64,000 nucleotides of DNA from Chryseobacterium aquaeductus (lineage in GTDB: Bacteria > Bacteroidota > Bacteroidia > Flavobacteriales > Weeksellaceae): the NCBI RefSeq assembly GCF_905175375.1, contig NZ_CAJIMS010000001.1, forward strand, positions 2,604,001 through 2,668,000, given 5' to 3'. How positions within the stretch are numbered: position 1 is the stretch's first letter; each line of letters opens with the position of its first letter. This document shows positions 17,406 through 25,505 of this stretch, in pieces. A program made the translations under genes and the position numbers. The notes beneath the pieces were generated by a model that saw only the letters and a list, made by a program, of their open reading frames with translations, did no database searches and was not told the DNA's origin.

Positions 17406-17648
17406 TTATTCTTCGTCCTCTTCGTCGTCGTATTTCGCCAACTCTTCATCACACCATTTGAATGCAGCTTCCACTACTTTTGTAGCCTCATCTGCCATGG
17501 TTTCTTCGTCGTCGCCTTCTAGATCATCTAACCACTCAACTTCTTCCTCCTCAACATTCAATATGAATCTTGGATATTCTGTATGAACTACAAATAAATC
17601 TTCAGGAAATTCCGAATTGTCTGCTAATAAAAACTTTGGTAATTTCAT
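17406..17648 (-). CDS. Small very acidic hypothetical protein
   Basis: An 80-residue protein rich in Asp and Glu. The N-terminus reads MKLPKFLLADNSEFPED, followed by LFVVHTEYPRFILNV; the C-terminus ends in an acidic tail (ELAKYDDEEDEE). No signal peptide or membrane segment is present. I believe it belongs to a short cytoplasmic family common in Bacteroidetes, of unknown function. Convergent with the META gene. The membrane protein gene at 19002 is upstream on the same strand, 37 bp away, so the two may be co-transcribed. Confidence 0.75.
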   Translation of the reverse strand: MKLPKFLLADNSEFPEDLFVVHTEYPRFILNVEEEEVEWLDDLEGDDEETMADEATKVVEAAFKWCDEELAKYDDEEDEE

Positions 17649-17685
17649 TTTTTTAATGTTTAAACTTTCTCAAAGATAAATAAAA

Positions 17686-19002
17686 TTATTGATATTTATT
17701 CTTGTCAATTTTAATTTTTTGTAAAACTTTGTGCTTCGTGAGGGTCGTTTTTTGTAACGTATCAGACGCTTTAGAAGTTAAAGTTATATCAGAATTTACC
17801 GTACTGATAAGTTCTGCAATTTGTACTTTCTCTAAATCTTTTTCTTCGATTACATAAAACTTTATCGGAATTTTATCCAGTTTTTCTTTCTTTAAATATT
17901 CGGAAACTATTTTTCTGTTTTCGAGATAGCTTCCTCGCGAAAGCCATGTAAACAACATCCCGGAACATAAACTGAGGATTCCGATTGCGTAGGTTTTAGT
18001 GCCAAAATTTTTGAATAATTTATTGAAGAAAATCAACCATATTCCTACAATGAAAGGTGCTAATAATCTGTAATCTAAAGGATTTACAGGATAAAAATAC
18101 TGTACGAAGTATGAGCATACAATTCCGGAAATTCCTAGCACAAGGAAAAATATTTCGGTTTCTGAGAGTTTTTCTTTAATAAAAATATAAACCATCAGAA
18201 TAATATTCATTAATCCAATTCCGAAAATTCCAAAATTAATAATTCCGCCATTAGGATCGGCAATGTGAATAAAAGGATTGAAGGTGGTGAATAATCCCTG
18301 AAAAAATTCCGGCAAAAGCTTCGAGGTTGGATGCAGTCCGATGATCAGCGAGTCTTTTACGTAATCTCCGTTGAAATAATCCAGATACAAAAATTTAAAT
18401 GCGACCACAAAAAGAAGACCTATTGTTCCCGAAATAAAAAATACCGAGCCATACTTTTTTTTCCAGAAAATCAAGCCAAATAAACCTGTAGCGCCAATGA
18501 TAAATAATGAACTGAAACGAATGTTGTACAATATTATTAGCAATAAAGAAAGATAAAATATTCCTTTCTGTTTTGATAATTTTTCACTGATGACTAAATG
18601 AGAAGTATAAAGAAAAACGAATACAAATGGCAAGATCAATGCCTCACTCATTGTGAAGGAAAATAGAGAAACAAAGCTGAATAAAGAGCATAAAATAACA
18701 GATTCTTTAAAATAAAAGCGATATTTCCATGTGAAAAAAATGATGAAGAGAAATGCTAAAATACCAACTAGTTTACTACTCCAAAATTCGTCAAAGCCGA
18801 AGTAAGTGAAAAATTTGATACTCAAAGGATAACCTGGCGGAGCTTGTGTATTATCAATAATCGGAAATACATGAGCAAACTTCAAATACTTTATCGAATC
18901 TGGGTTTAGCCTGCCTTTTTCATTCAGTAAAAAACGCAAAATAGTCATCACTAAAGTAATGATGACTATTAATATCTGAATGTATTTCTCTTTAAGTTTC
19001 AT
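17686..19002 (-). CDS. Polytopic membrane protein, possible GT-C-type glycosyltransferase
   Basis: A 438-residue protein with about ten hydrophobic helices. After the first helix it has LLNEKGRLNPDSIKYL, and QAPPGYPLSIKFFTYFG lies in the first large loop. This resembles the Asp-containing first loop and PPGYP motif of lipid-sugar-dependent glycosyltransferases (ArnT/PMT superfamily). A short soluble C-terminus of about 60 residues follows. The ATG at 19002 is preferred over an upstream start at 19038 because it begins directly at the Lys-rich N-terminus before helix 1. Donor and acceptor cannot be inferred. The large family is diverse, so a non-enzymatic role is possible. Confidence 0.6.
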   Translation of the reverse strand: MKLKEKYIQILIVIITLVMTILRFLLNEKGRLNPDSIKYLKFAHVFPIIDNTQAPPGYPLSIKFFTYFGFDEFWSSKLVGILAFLFIIFFTWKYRFYFKESVILCSLFSFVSLFSFTMSEALILPFVFVFLYTSHLVISEKLSKQKGIFYLSLLLIILYNIRFSSLFIIGATGLFGLIFWKKKYGSVFFISGTIGLLFVVAFKFLYLDYFNGDYVKDSLIIGLHPTSKLLPEFFQGLFTTFNPFIHIADPNGGIINFGIFGIGLMNIILMVYIFIKEKLSETEIFFLVLGISGIVCSYFVQYFYPVNPLDYRLLAPFIVGIWLIFFNKLFKNFGTKTYAIGILSLCSGMLFTWLSRGSYLENRKIVSEYLKKEKLDKIPIKFYVIEEKDLEKVQIAELISTVNSDITLTSKASDTLQKTTLTKHKVLQKIKIDKNKYQ

Positions 19003-19108
19003 CGAAGAAAAAATAGTGAATTTTGCAATGCCAATCAATTTTCTGAGAAGTGAATTTGTCTCAAATCAATTTAAAATTTGACTCTTGACCATTCACCCAT
19101 TGACTATC

Positions 19109-20002
19109 TTATTTTGAAAACATTTCAGCCACTTTTTCTGCTTTTTTGCTTTCAGAATAATCGTAGAAACCTTCTCCTGATTTTACTCCTAACTTTCCAG
19201 CCATTACCATGTTGACCAACAATGGGTTGGGAGCGTATTTCGGATTTTTAAATCCGTCATACATCACATTTAAAATAGCCAGACACACATCCAGACCTAT
19301 AAAATCTGCCAGTTGAAGTGGTCCCATGGGATGAGCCATTCCCAATTTCATCACCGTATCAATTTCTTCTACTCCAGCAACTCCGTTATAAAGAGTCTCA
19401 ATAGATTCATTAATCATAGGCATCAGGATTCTGTTGGCAACAAACCCGGGATAATCGTTCACTTCTACAGGAACTTTTCCTAAGTTTTTACTCATCTCAT
19501 AAATTGCGTCAAAAGTTTCTTTAGAAGTAGAGTAGCCTTTGATGATCTCAACCAGTTTCATGATCGGAACAGGATTCATAAAGTGCATTCCTATTACTTT
19601 ATCAGCTCTTTTGGTAGCTGCAGCAATTTTAGTAATAGATATTGAAGAAGTATTGGTAGATAATATACAGTTTTCGGGAGCAAACTCGTCCATCTGAGCA
19701 AATATTTTTAGCTTAAGATCTTGATTCTCAGTTGCCGCTTCTACTACTAAATCTGCATTGGTTACAGCATCTTTTAACTCAGTAAAAGTTTTGATATTGC
19801 CTAAAGTTTCTGCTTTTTGTTCTTCGGTAAGGTTTCCCTTTGCAATTATTCTGTCAAGGTTGGTAGTGATGGTTTTCAAACCTCTGTCTAGAGCATCTTG
19901 AGAAACGTCTACTAAATTTACACTAAAACCGCTCTGTGCGAAAGTATGTGCAATACCATTTCCCATGGTTCCAGCCCCGATAACTACAATGTTTTTGATC
20001 AT
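19109..20002 (-). CDS. hbd: 3-hydroxybutyryl-CoA dehydrogenase
   Basis: A 297-residue enzyme of the 3-hydroxyacyl-CoA dehydrogenase family. The N-terminal Rossmann motif is IGAGTMGNGIAHTFAQSG. Conserved later parts are LSTNTSSISITKIA, GMHFMNPVPIMKLVEII (with the catalytic His), and the dimer/C-domain signature YPGFVANRILMPMINE. It oxidises (S)-3-hydroxybutyryl-CoA with NAD(P) in fatty-acid or butanoate metabolism. It starts 4 bp after the stop of the secreted hypothetical gene at 20007, so the two are probably one transcript. Confidence 0.93.
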   Translation of the reverse strand: MIKNIVVIGAGTMGNGIAHTFAQSGFSVNLVDVSQDALDRGLKTITTNLDRIIAKGNLTEEQKAETLGNIKTFTELKDAVTNADLVVEAATENQDLKLKIFAQMDEFAPENCILSTNTSSISITKIAAATKRADKVIGMHFMNPVPIMKLVEIIKGYSTSKETFDAIYEMSKNLGKVPVEVNDYPGFVANRILMPMINESIETLYNGVAGVEEIDTVMKLGMAHPMGPLQLADFIGLDVCLAILNVMYDGFKNPKYAPNPLLVNMVMAGKLGVKSGEGFYDYSESKKAEKVAEMFSK

Positions 20003-20006
20003 TTTA

Positions 20007-20429
20007 TTATTTCGTTAAATTATTTTTATAGAGAGTTAGATTTTTTATTGATGCTAAATCTGCTTTGGTTACAATTTTTGAAGACGTGAAATTTACTAAT
20101 CCGTCACTGCTTTGATTTCTTTTTGTATTCTGTGAATTGATGGCTGTCTGAAGCCCTTTTATAAAGCTGGTTTTTTGAGTTTTTGAAAGCTGATCATAGC
20201 CAACATACAGATTAAATTCACCTTCTCTTCCCAAGCCTGACTGCTGAAGAATTTCAAAACTTTTTGTTTTATTTTTCTTCTGAAATTGCGAAAGATAGTT
20301 CATCACAGGATCTGTAGATGGTGTACCACAACAAATACTAGAATAACTTATCTGCAAATAGTTCTGATTTTTTTGAGCATGAAACAAAATGCTGCAAAAT
20401 GTGAAAACTAAAAAAACAAAATTTTTCAT
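20007..20429 (-). CDS. Secreted hypothetical protein
   Basis: A 140-residue protein with a signal peptide ending near ILFHAQ (about residue 19). The mature part begins KNQNYLQISYSSICCGTPS with a Cys pair, and is otherwise polar and Asn/Lys/Ser-rich. I do not recognise the family. It lies immediately upstream of hbd (4 bp). The first bases of the beta-lactamase duplication unit begin right after its start codon, at 20430. Confidence 0.65.
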   Translation of the reverse strand: MKNFVFLVFTFCSILFHAQKNQNYLQISYSSICCGTPSTDPVMNYLSQFQKKNKTKSFEILQQSGLGREGEFNLYVGYDQLSKTQKTSFIKGLQTAINSQNTKRNQSSDGLVNFTSSKIVTKADLASIKNLTLYKNNLTK

Positions 20430-20458
20430 AGCCTAAAAATAAGCTTTAAAATTTACTT
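20430..20458. repeat. Duplicated flank (3' side), copy 1
   Basis: 29 nt identical to 21421-21449; it covers the stop codon and the last few codons of the proximal beta-lactamase plus downstream DNA. One edge of the tandem duplication. Confidence 0.85.
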
Positions 20459-21337
20459 ATTAAAATGATCCCAAACAACCTTTGAAATGTCTGAAATTAT
20501 TTTACAGTTTACCTTATCAGATTCGGTTGAATTGCTTACAAATACAGCGATTGCATAATGTTTCCCGTTGGGTAAGGTGATGATGGCTATTTCATTTTCT
20601 GCACCTGTTAAGCCTGCATCATTCTTCCCGGAAGCTCCCGTTTTCCTAGCGGCAGGAGTGTTTTTCGGAAGTTGTTCCACCAATTTATTCATTCCTGTTG
20701 AAGTAGACAACATCACTTTCATCAGATAATCAGTAGATTTTTTTGAAAGTAATTTTCCGTCATAGAATTTTTTTAAAACATCGACAGCAGATTGTGTTGT
20801 ACTGAAGTTTTTGTACTGTAATTTCCAGTCTTTATGCATTTCTGCTTCACTGTTTTTGATCTGGAAACCTTTCACACCTTTAGAATCCATAAATTTTTGT
20901 ACAGTTGCTGTGCCTCCCAAGAGTTTCAGCATGATATCGCAGCCATTGTTATCGCTTTTGGCAACCGTAAATTCAAGAATTTCACTCAAAGGAACTTCCA
21001 CACCACCATTGGGATATTTATCTCGAAGTGGCGACCAGGTGTTTTCCAGCAAATTAGATGAGTTTAAAAGAACTTTTTGGTTTAGAGAAAGCTTGCCTTT
21101 ATCCACAAAATCCAAAACTGCAGCTGCTATATGAAATTTAAAAACACTTTGCATTGGAAGTTTCTTGTCTGCATTTCTATTGTAGGTGAAACCATTTTCA
21201 AAACCTAATACAGAAACTCCCACTGTTGCATTTTTGTTAAGAAGAATGATATTTATTTTATCATGTAAGCCTGGTTTTTGACTAAAACTAAAACTAAAAA
21301 TTGAAATCAAAAGAAATAGAAAACTTAATTTTTTCAT
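20453..21337 (-). CDS. Class A beta-lactamase, subclass A2 (CGA/CIA/CME-like), copy 1
   Basis: A 294-residue secreted serine beta-lactamase with signal peptide to about residue 19. Active-site motifs are S64-V-F-K67, S128-D-N130, an Omega-loop Glu (NSEAEMHKDWKLQYKN, subclass A2 form), and K232-T-G. The E-x-x-x-H-x-D-x-x-x-Q-Y-x-N pattern fits the subclass containing PER, VEB, CME, CIA and CGA, often with extended-spectrum hydrolysis. It acts in the periplasm on penicillins and cephalosporins; the substrate range is not predictable here. It is the downstream member of a tandem pair. No adjacent regulator is seen, so expression is probably constitutive. Confidence 0.9.
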   Translation of the reverse strand: MKKLSFLFLLISIFSFSFSQKPGLHDKINIILLNKNATVGVSVLGFENGFTYNRNADKKLPMQSVFKFHIAAAVLDFVDKGKLSLNQKVLLNSSNLLENTWSPLRDKYPNGGVEVPLSEILEFTVAKSDNNGCDIMLKLLGGTATVQKFMDSKGVKGFQIKNSEAEMHKDWKLQYKNFSTTQSAVDVLKKFYDGKLLSKKSTDYLMKVMLSTSTGMNKLVEQLPKNTPAARKTGASGKNDAGLTGAENEIAIITLPNGKHYAIAVFVSNSTESDKVNCKIISDISKVVWDHFNK

Positions 21338-21353
21338 ATTGTTTGTTTAAGAT

Positions 21354-21410
21354 AAATCCTTCCGAGTAAGAAGGATTTTCAAATTATTTAAATGATTGAA
21401 TTTACAATAT
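21354..21410. repeat. Duplicated flank (5' side), copy 1, containing a duplicated terminator hairpin
   Basis: 57 nt matching 22339-22395 with two mismatches. It contains the AATCCTTC/GAAGGATT hairpin and a trace of the 3' end of the DUF5362 gene (ATTGTAA on the minus strand), although no DUF5362 gene is next to it. Confidence 0.85.
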
Positions 21411-21420
21411 ATTTTTTTTC

Positions 21421-21449
21421 AGCCTAAAAATAAGCTTTAAAATTTACTT
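21421..21449. repeat. Duplicated flank (3' side), copy 2
   Basis: 29 nt identical to 20430-20458, at the 3' end of the second beta-lactamase. Ten bases (a T-run) separate it from the 5' flank of copy 1, marking the duplication junction. Confidence 0.85.
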
Positions 21450-22322
21450 GCTAAAATGTTGGTAAACAATTTTAGCTATTTCTGCAACCATTCTGGTGTT
21501 CGTGACTTCACTTTCCATAGAATCTGAAACAAGTACACTTAGCGCAAGATGATTGCCATTTGGAAGTGTAATAATACCAATATCGTTCTCTGCAATGGTT
21601 AATCCATCATCGTTTTTACCAGACGAGCCGGTTCTATGGGCAACTTTGGTTTCTTTCGGTAATAAAGCAACTATTTTATTAGCGCCAGTTGTGGTCTCCA
21701 ACATGGTTTTCATTAAAAATGAGGTTGAATTTTTAGATACAATTTTTCCATCATAAAATCTTTTTAACAGATTATTCAGAGAGTTTGTAGTACTTGTATT
21801 CCAATAATGAAACTCAAAGCCTTCGTGCATTTTGCGCTCATCTGCTTTGATTGTAAAATCTTGTACTTTCATTTTATCCATGAATTTTTGTACAGATTGT
21901 GTACCACCAATTAATCGTATTAATAAATCTGTAATATTATTGTCGCTGTTTGAAACCATATATTGTAGAAGTTCCTGCAAAGATTTCTCTACATTTCCAT
22001 TAGGATATTTATTTCTGAAAGGGCTCCATGTATTATCAAGCAGATCTGTTTTTTTTACCAAAATTTTTTGGCTTAAGCTTAATTTTCCTCGATCAACATC
22101 ATTTAAAACTGCTAATGCTATGTGAAATTTAAAAACACTTAGCAGAGGAAGTCTTTTATTTCCATTTTTATTGTATTTAAAGCCATTTTCAAAGCCCAAT
22201 ACAGAAATCCCAACAGTCGCTTTTTTATCTTTTAAAATTGAATTTATTTTCTGGTCTAAAGTCGACTGCTGTGCAAATGTAAACGCCGAAATTAATAGAA
22301 TAAGAAAACTTAATTTTTTCAT
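21444..22322 (-). CDS. Class A beta-lactamase-like protein, copy 2, with RTG in place of KTG
   Basis: A 292-residue paralogue of the neighbouring enzyme; roughly 55-60% identical by eye. Motifs are S62-V-F-K65, S126-D-N128 and Omega-loop Glu162 (ADERKMHEGFEF). The usual KTG triad reads R230-T-G (VAHRTGSSG). Arg at the Ambler 234 position keeps the positive charge but is unusual and may change penicillin or inhibitor handling. The ATG at 22322 starts at the signal peptide (MKKLSFLILL, cleavage near TFAQ). A longer in-frame extension to 22406 would run back into the DUF5362 3' end and is unlikely. Upstream member of the tandem pair. Confidence 0.87.
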   Translation of the reverse strand: MKKLSFLILLISAFTFAQQSTLDQKINSILKDKKATVGISVLGFENGFKYNKNGNKRLPLLSVFKFHIALAVLNDVDRGKLSLSQKILVKKTDLLDNTWSPFRNKYPNGNVEKSLQELLQYMVSNSDNNITDLLIRLIGGTQSVQKFMDKMKVQDFTIKADERKMHEGFEFHYWNTSTTNSLNNLLKRFYDGKIVSKNSTSFLMKTMLETTTGANKIVALLPKETKVAHRTGSSGKNDDGLTIAENDIGIITLPNGNHLALSVLVSDSMESEVTNTRMVAEIAKIVYQHFSK

Positions 22323-22338
22323 ACTGATTGTGTTAAAA

Positions 22339-22395
22339 AAATCCTTCCGAGTAAGAAGGACTTTCAAATTATTTAAATGATTGAATTTACAACAT
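22339..22395. repeat. Duplicated flank (5' side), copy 2, with the DUF5362 terminator
   Basis: Partner of 21354-21410. On the minus strand the hairpin TCCTTC/GAAGGA is followed by a T-run, so it works as a terminator for the DUF5362 gene. The first bases are the last codons of that gene. Confidence 0.82.
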
Positions 22396-22842
22396 ACTGC
22401 TGGCACCCATAAACATAGCTCCTAAAAAGATCAAAATGTAAATACTGAATACGATGATCGTTAAAATTCCGATAAATTTGTAATGCGATTTTAGATACTC
22501 GAAAGACTTTGTAAGATTTGCCTGATTGTTTGTTTGAATAGCAAGTTTCATGTTTGAGCTGAATTTATAAAGATAATTGATAGGAATAAAATAAAGTGCA
22601 GCAAAAACTAAGTAAAAAATGGCAAGAAAAGCTCCGCCGCCCATTGGCATCATCGTTTTATAAGAGCTCATCGAGGCACCGAAAGACATCATAAAAAGAG
22701 CCGCAAGTACCATAAAACCGATTCCGATATAACCTAAGATTGCCAAAAAGGCAGTCCATTTTGCAGTCTCTTTCAAGAAAAGTTTCCCTGCGCTGTCGAT
22801 TCTCAATTCGTCAAATTGTTCAAAAGGAGATTTTGTTTCCAT
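22387..22842 (-). CDS. DUF5362-like small membrane protein
   Basis: A 151-residue protein with a polar N-terminus (METKSPFEQFDELRIDS) and four hydrophobic segments: about residues 30-56, 68-90 and 122-148, the first long enough for two helices. AALYFIPINYLYKFS and NNQANLTKSFEYLKSHYKF are the conserved-looking parts, and match what I recall of DUF5362 proteins in Bacteroidetes. Function unknown; inner membrane. It is upstream of the beta-lactamase pair and ends with the terminator that was duplicated with the lactamase. Confidence 0.65.
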   Translation of the reverse strand: METKSPFEQFDELRIDSAGKLFLKETAKWTAFLAILGYIGIGFMVLAALFMMSFGASMSSYKTMMPMGGGAFLAIFYLVFAALYFIPINYLYKFSSNMKLAIQTNNQANLTKSFEYLKSHYKFIGILTIIVFSIYILIFLGAMFMGASSML

Positions 22843-22941
22843 GTATAAATTTTTCAGGAAAAATACTCAAAATATTTTAAATTCTGCATCACGTGACATA
22901 ACTTTCAGAAGAATTTTAATTACATCCTTATTTTCAAATCT

Positions 22942-23255
22942 TTACTTCAGTTCAAAATAATTGATATTCAGACCTTCATTTTCAAAATATATTCTCAACG
23001 TTTTCTCCTTTATCATTGACAATTTTTTGTCCTTCAGTTTTCAATAGTTTTTATGCCTCAAATTGAGATAATAAAAATGTAGAAAATAGGATGGCTCTTT
23101 TCGTAATTAAATTTATAATCAAAGTATATAAATTTATTATTGTTAAAATCTTTTTTAGCTTTTTCATGTTGTTGCTCACAAGATAAGAATACATCTTGCT
23201 TTTTATTACAAGAAATAAATAAGGCAAACAATGTGATGAAAAGTCCAGATTTCAT
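22942..23255 (-). pseudogene. Decayed small lipoprotein gene
   Basis: The minus strand starts with a good lipoprotein signal (MKSGLFITLFALFISC, Cys16) and a plausible mature start (CEQQHEKAKKDF), but stops at 23058 after 65 codons. Coding-like sequence continues in another frame: FLHFYYLNLRHKNY, then an in-frame TGA, then KLKDKKLSMIKEKTLRIYF and ENEGLNINYFELK, ending at a TAA at 22942. I read this as one lipoprotein gene of about 104 codons with one frameshift and one nonsense change. It lies 1 bp after the stop of the oxidoreductase gene. Alternatively, only the 65-residue ORF is real. Confidence 0.5.
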
Positions 23256-23256
23256 T

Positions 23257-24219
23257 TTAACGAATAAGTTCCATGATTTTAAGAGCCACTTTCAAAGCTT
23301 CCGTACCATCTTCCAAAGAAACTTCCACGTTTTTATCTTGCAAAATAGCATCAGCAAAGGAATTTAATTCATCCAAAATTGCATTATTAAGCTGAATATT
23401 CGGATATTCAAATAAAATCTGATTCTTTTCACCTTCAGCATTTTCAATGATCATATCAAATGGAGTAGGATTTTCAGGAGCGTCTTTCATTCGGATAACT
23501 TCTGCTTTTTTCTCTAAAAAATCAACAGAAATGTAAGCATCTTTCTGGAAAAATCTGCTTTTTCGCATCGCTTTCATCGAGATTCTTGACGTCGTAAGAT
23601 TCGCAACACAACCGTTTTCAAACTCGATTCTTGCATTTGAAATATCCGGACTTTTACTTACCACACAAACACCGCTTGCGTGAATGTTTTTTACCTTCGA
23701 TTTTACTACGCTCAACAAAATATCCAGATCATGAATCATCAGATCCAAAACCACCGAAACATCAGTTCCGCGCGGATTAAATTCTGCAAGTCTGTGAATT
23801 TCGATAAACATTGGATTCTGAATGTAATCTTTGGCTCCGATAAATGCGGGATTGTATCTTTCAACGTGTCCTACTTGTGCTTTGATGCCGAATTCGCGGC
23901 ATTTATGTAAAATTTCTTCTGCTTGTTCAAGTGTTTGGGTGATTGGTTTTTCAATAAAAAAATGAAGACCTTTTTCGATAGCTTTCAAAGCATAATCATA
24001 ATGATAAAGCGTTGGAGTTACAATATCCAACATATCGATTTGATTCAGTAATTCTTCAAGATTTTCAAAATATTTATAACCAAATTCGGCTTCCAGTTTT
24101 TTTCCGTTCTCTGCATCTTTATCATGGAAACCTATAAATTCGTATTTATCAGACTGATTCAGAAGTCGTAAATGTATTTTTCCCAAATGTCCGGCACCTA
24201 CCAAACCTGCTTTTAACAT
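23257..24219 (-). CDS. Gfo/Idh/MocA family oxidoreductase
   Basis: A 320-residue NAD(P)-dependent oxidoreductase. The N-terminal Rossmann motif is GLVGAGHLGKIHLRLL, and the diagnostic EKP motif appears in HFFIEKPITQTLEQA. The C-terminal alpha/beta domain has VGHVERYNPAF and VLDLMIHDLDILLSVV, which carry the expected catalytic region (the HD pair). Members act on sugars, inositols or related cyclic substrates; the HVERYNPAF type is common in enzymes of unknown substrate in Bacteroidetes. Divergent from pcm, with the pcm promoter in between. Confidence 0.88.
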   Translation of the reverse strand: MLKAGLVGAGHLGKIHLRLLNQSDKYEFIGFHDKDAENGKKLEAEFGYKYFENLEELLNQIDMLDIVTPTLYHYDYALKAIEKGLHFFIEKPITQTLEQAEEILHKCREFGIKAQVGHVERYNPAFIGAKDYIQNPMFIEIHRLAEFNPRGTDVSVVLDLMIHDLDILLSVVKSKVKNIHASGVCVVSKSPDISNARIEFENGCVANLTTSRISMKAMRKSRFFQKDAYISVDFLEKKAEVIRMKDAPENPTPFDMIIENAEGEKNQILFEYPNIQLNNAILDELNSFADAILQDKNVEVSLEDGTEALKVALKIMELIR

Positions 24220-24282
24220 AGCTTTTTAATTTTTGTAAATATAGTAATTTTAGGTATTAGGAAAGAGATGATCGGTTTTAGG

Positions 24283-24313
24283 TTGACAAATACTGATTCT
24301 TTTGCTATTTTTG
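24283..24313 (+). promoter_or_regulatory. pcm promoter with both boxes
   Basis: TTGACA at 24283-24288, a 17-bp spacer, then TATTTTTG at 24306-24313 (exact TAnnTTTG). It lies inside the longest possible pcm frame and therefore decides the start at 24352. Confidence 0.65.
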
Positions 24314-24351
24314 TGAAAACTCTAACACTAAAACCTTATAACTATTCAATA

Positions 24352-25002
24352 ATGCAGGATTCATTCGCACATAAAGGAAAAAGAAAAATTTTGGTGGAAT
24401 ATCTTCGTCAGAAAATTGGTATTTCAGACGAAAATGTACTATCAGCGATGAACGAAGTACCGAGACATCTTTTTATCGAAAGTATTTTTGAAGATTTTGC
24501 GTACGAAGATCGTGCATTTCCAATTTTGGCGCATCAAACGATTTCGCATCCTTCAACTGTTGCCGAACAGTCTGAACTTTTACAATTAAAGGAAGGCGAA
24601 AAGGTACTTGAAATTGGTACAGGTTGTGGGTATCAGACCGCAGTTTTAATTGCAATGAAAGGTCTAGTTTACACGATTGAAAGACAGAAAGATCTGTTTG
24701 ATTATTCCAAGAAAAAATTCAAAGAATTGCATTTGTATCCTAAATTTCAAAGCTTTGGAGATGGTTTTGCGGGACTTCCGACTTTTGCGCCATTTGATAA
24801 GATTATTGTAACCTGCGGAGCTGCAGTTTTGCCAACAGAATTATTAAAACAACTGAAGGTTGGTGGTAAAATGGTGATTCCTCTAGGACCGACAGACGAA
24901 CAGGTTTTATACAGATTTACAAAAATTTCGCCTACAGAAATAGAAAAAGAAGAATTCGGAGCGTACAAGTTTGTTCCGATGTTGAACAGTACAAATCAAT
25001 AA
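24352..25002 (+). CDS. pcm: Protein-L-isoaspartate O-methyltransferase
   Basis: A 216-residue class I SAM methyltransferase. Recognisable parts are the family N-terminus (RQKIGISDENVLSAMNEVPR), AHQTISHPSTVAEQSELL, the SAM motif I VLEIGTGCGYQTAVL, and FDKIIVTCGAAVLPTELL. It methylates L-isoaspartyl residues in aged proteins so they can revert to aspartate. The ATG at 24352 is chosen because the promoter lies inside any longer frame and MQDSFAHKG fits the family start. The DUF1801 gene begins 4 bp after its stop, so the two are one operon. Confidence 0.95.
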   Translation: MQDSFAHKGKRKILVEYLRQKIGISDENVLSAMNEVPRHLFIESIFEDFAYEDRAFPILAHQTISHPSTVAEQSELLQLKEGEKVLEIGTGCGYQTAVLIAMKGLVYTIERQKDLFDYSKKKFKELHLYPKFQSFGDGFAGLPTFAPFDKIIVTCGAAVLPTELLKQLKVGGKMVIPLGPTDEQVLYRFTKISPTEIEKEEFGAYKFVPMLNSTNQ

Positions 25003-25005
25003 AAT

Positions 25006-25401
25006 ATGATCAATCCCGATATTGTTGATTACAACGGAAACCAATCTGATTCGGATAACGCAATCTGCACTCTACTTTCAAAGATCATTGATGCAGAATT
25101 AGAAAATTCAGAAAATAAAATTTGGCACGCACATCCGGTCTGGTTTTTAGATGGAAATCCAATCGTAGGCTATAGCAAACAGAAAAAAGGAATCCGTCTG
25201 ATGTTCTGGAGCGGAAAATCTTTCAACGAAGAAAAATTGATCGTGGAAGGCGGAAAATTTCAGGATGCGTCAATATTTTTCAATGATCAATCTGAAATTG
25301 ACGAAGCGGATTTGAAAAGATGGCTGGAAAAATCTGTTGAAATTCAATGGGATTATAAAAATATTGTGAAAAGAAAAGGCGATTTAATCAGGCTTAAATG
25401 A
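25006..25401 (+). CDS. DUF1801 domain protein
   Basis: A 131-residue cytoplasmic protein with the YdhG/DUF1801 core: IWHAHPVWFLDGNPIVGY, KKGIRLMFWSGKSF and FQDASIFFNDQSEIDEADLKRW. The family is small and beta-rich (frataxin-like fold in known structures) with no settled function. It is translationally close to pcm (3 bp between) and ends before a good terminator at 25441. Confidence 0.82.
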   Translation: MINPDIVDYNGNQSDSDNAICTLLSKIIDAELENSENKIWHAHPVWFLDGNPIVGYSKQKKGIRLMFWSGKSFNEEKLIVEGGKFQDASIFFNDQSEIDEADLKRWLEKSVEIQWDYKNIVKRKGDLIRLK

Positions 25402-25440
25402 TATTAGGAATGAAAATTGAAGCATTTAAACCAATTTACG

Positions 25441-25472
25441 ACCTCACTCTTCAAATTTGTGAGGTTTTTTAT
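25441..25472 (+). terminator. Terminator of the pcm-DUF1801 operon
   Basis: ACCTCAC / GTGAGGT stem, 11-nt loop and a run of T residues. Confidence 0.8.
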
Positions 25473-25505
25473 TGGAACTAATCACAATTTTAAATACATC
25501 ACCAC

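Noticed and set aside
22323..22406. N-terminal extension of the second beta-lactamase
   Set aside because: It would run into the 3' end of the DUF5362 gene and through the terminator; the signal peptide starts at 22322.
24268..24351. 28-residue N-terminal extension of Pcm
   Set aside because: The promoter boxes lie inside this stretch, and the family N-terminus starts at 24352.
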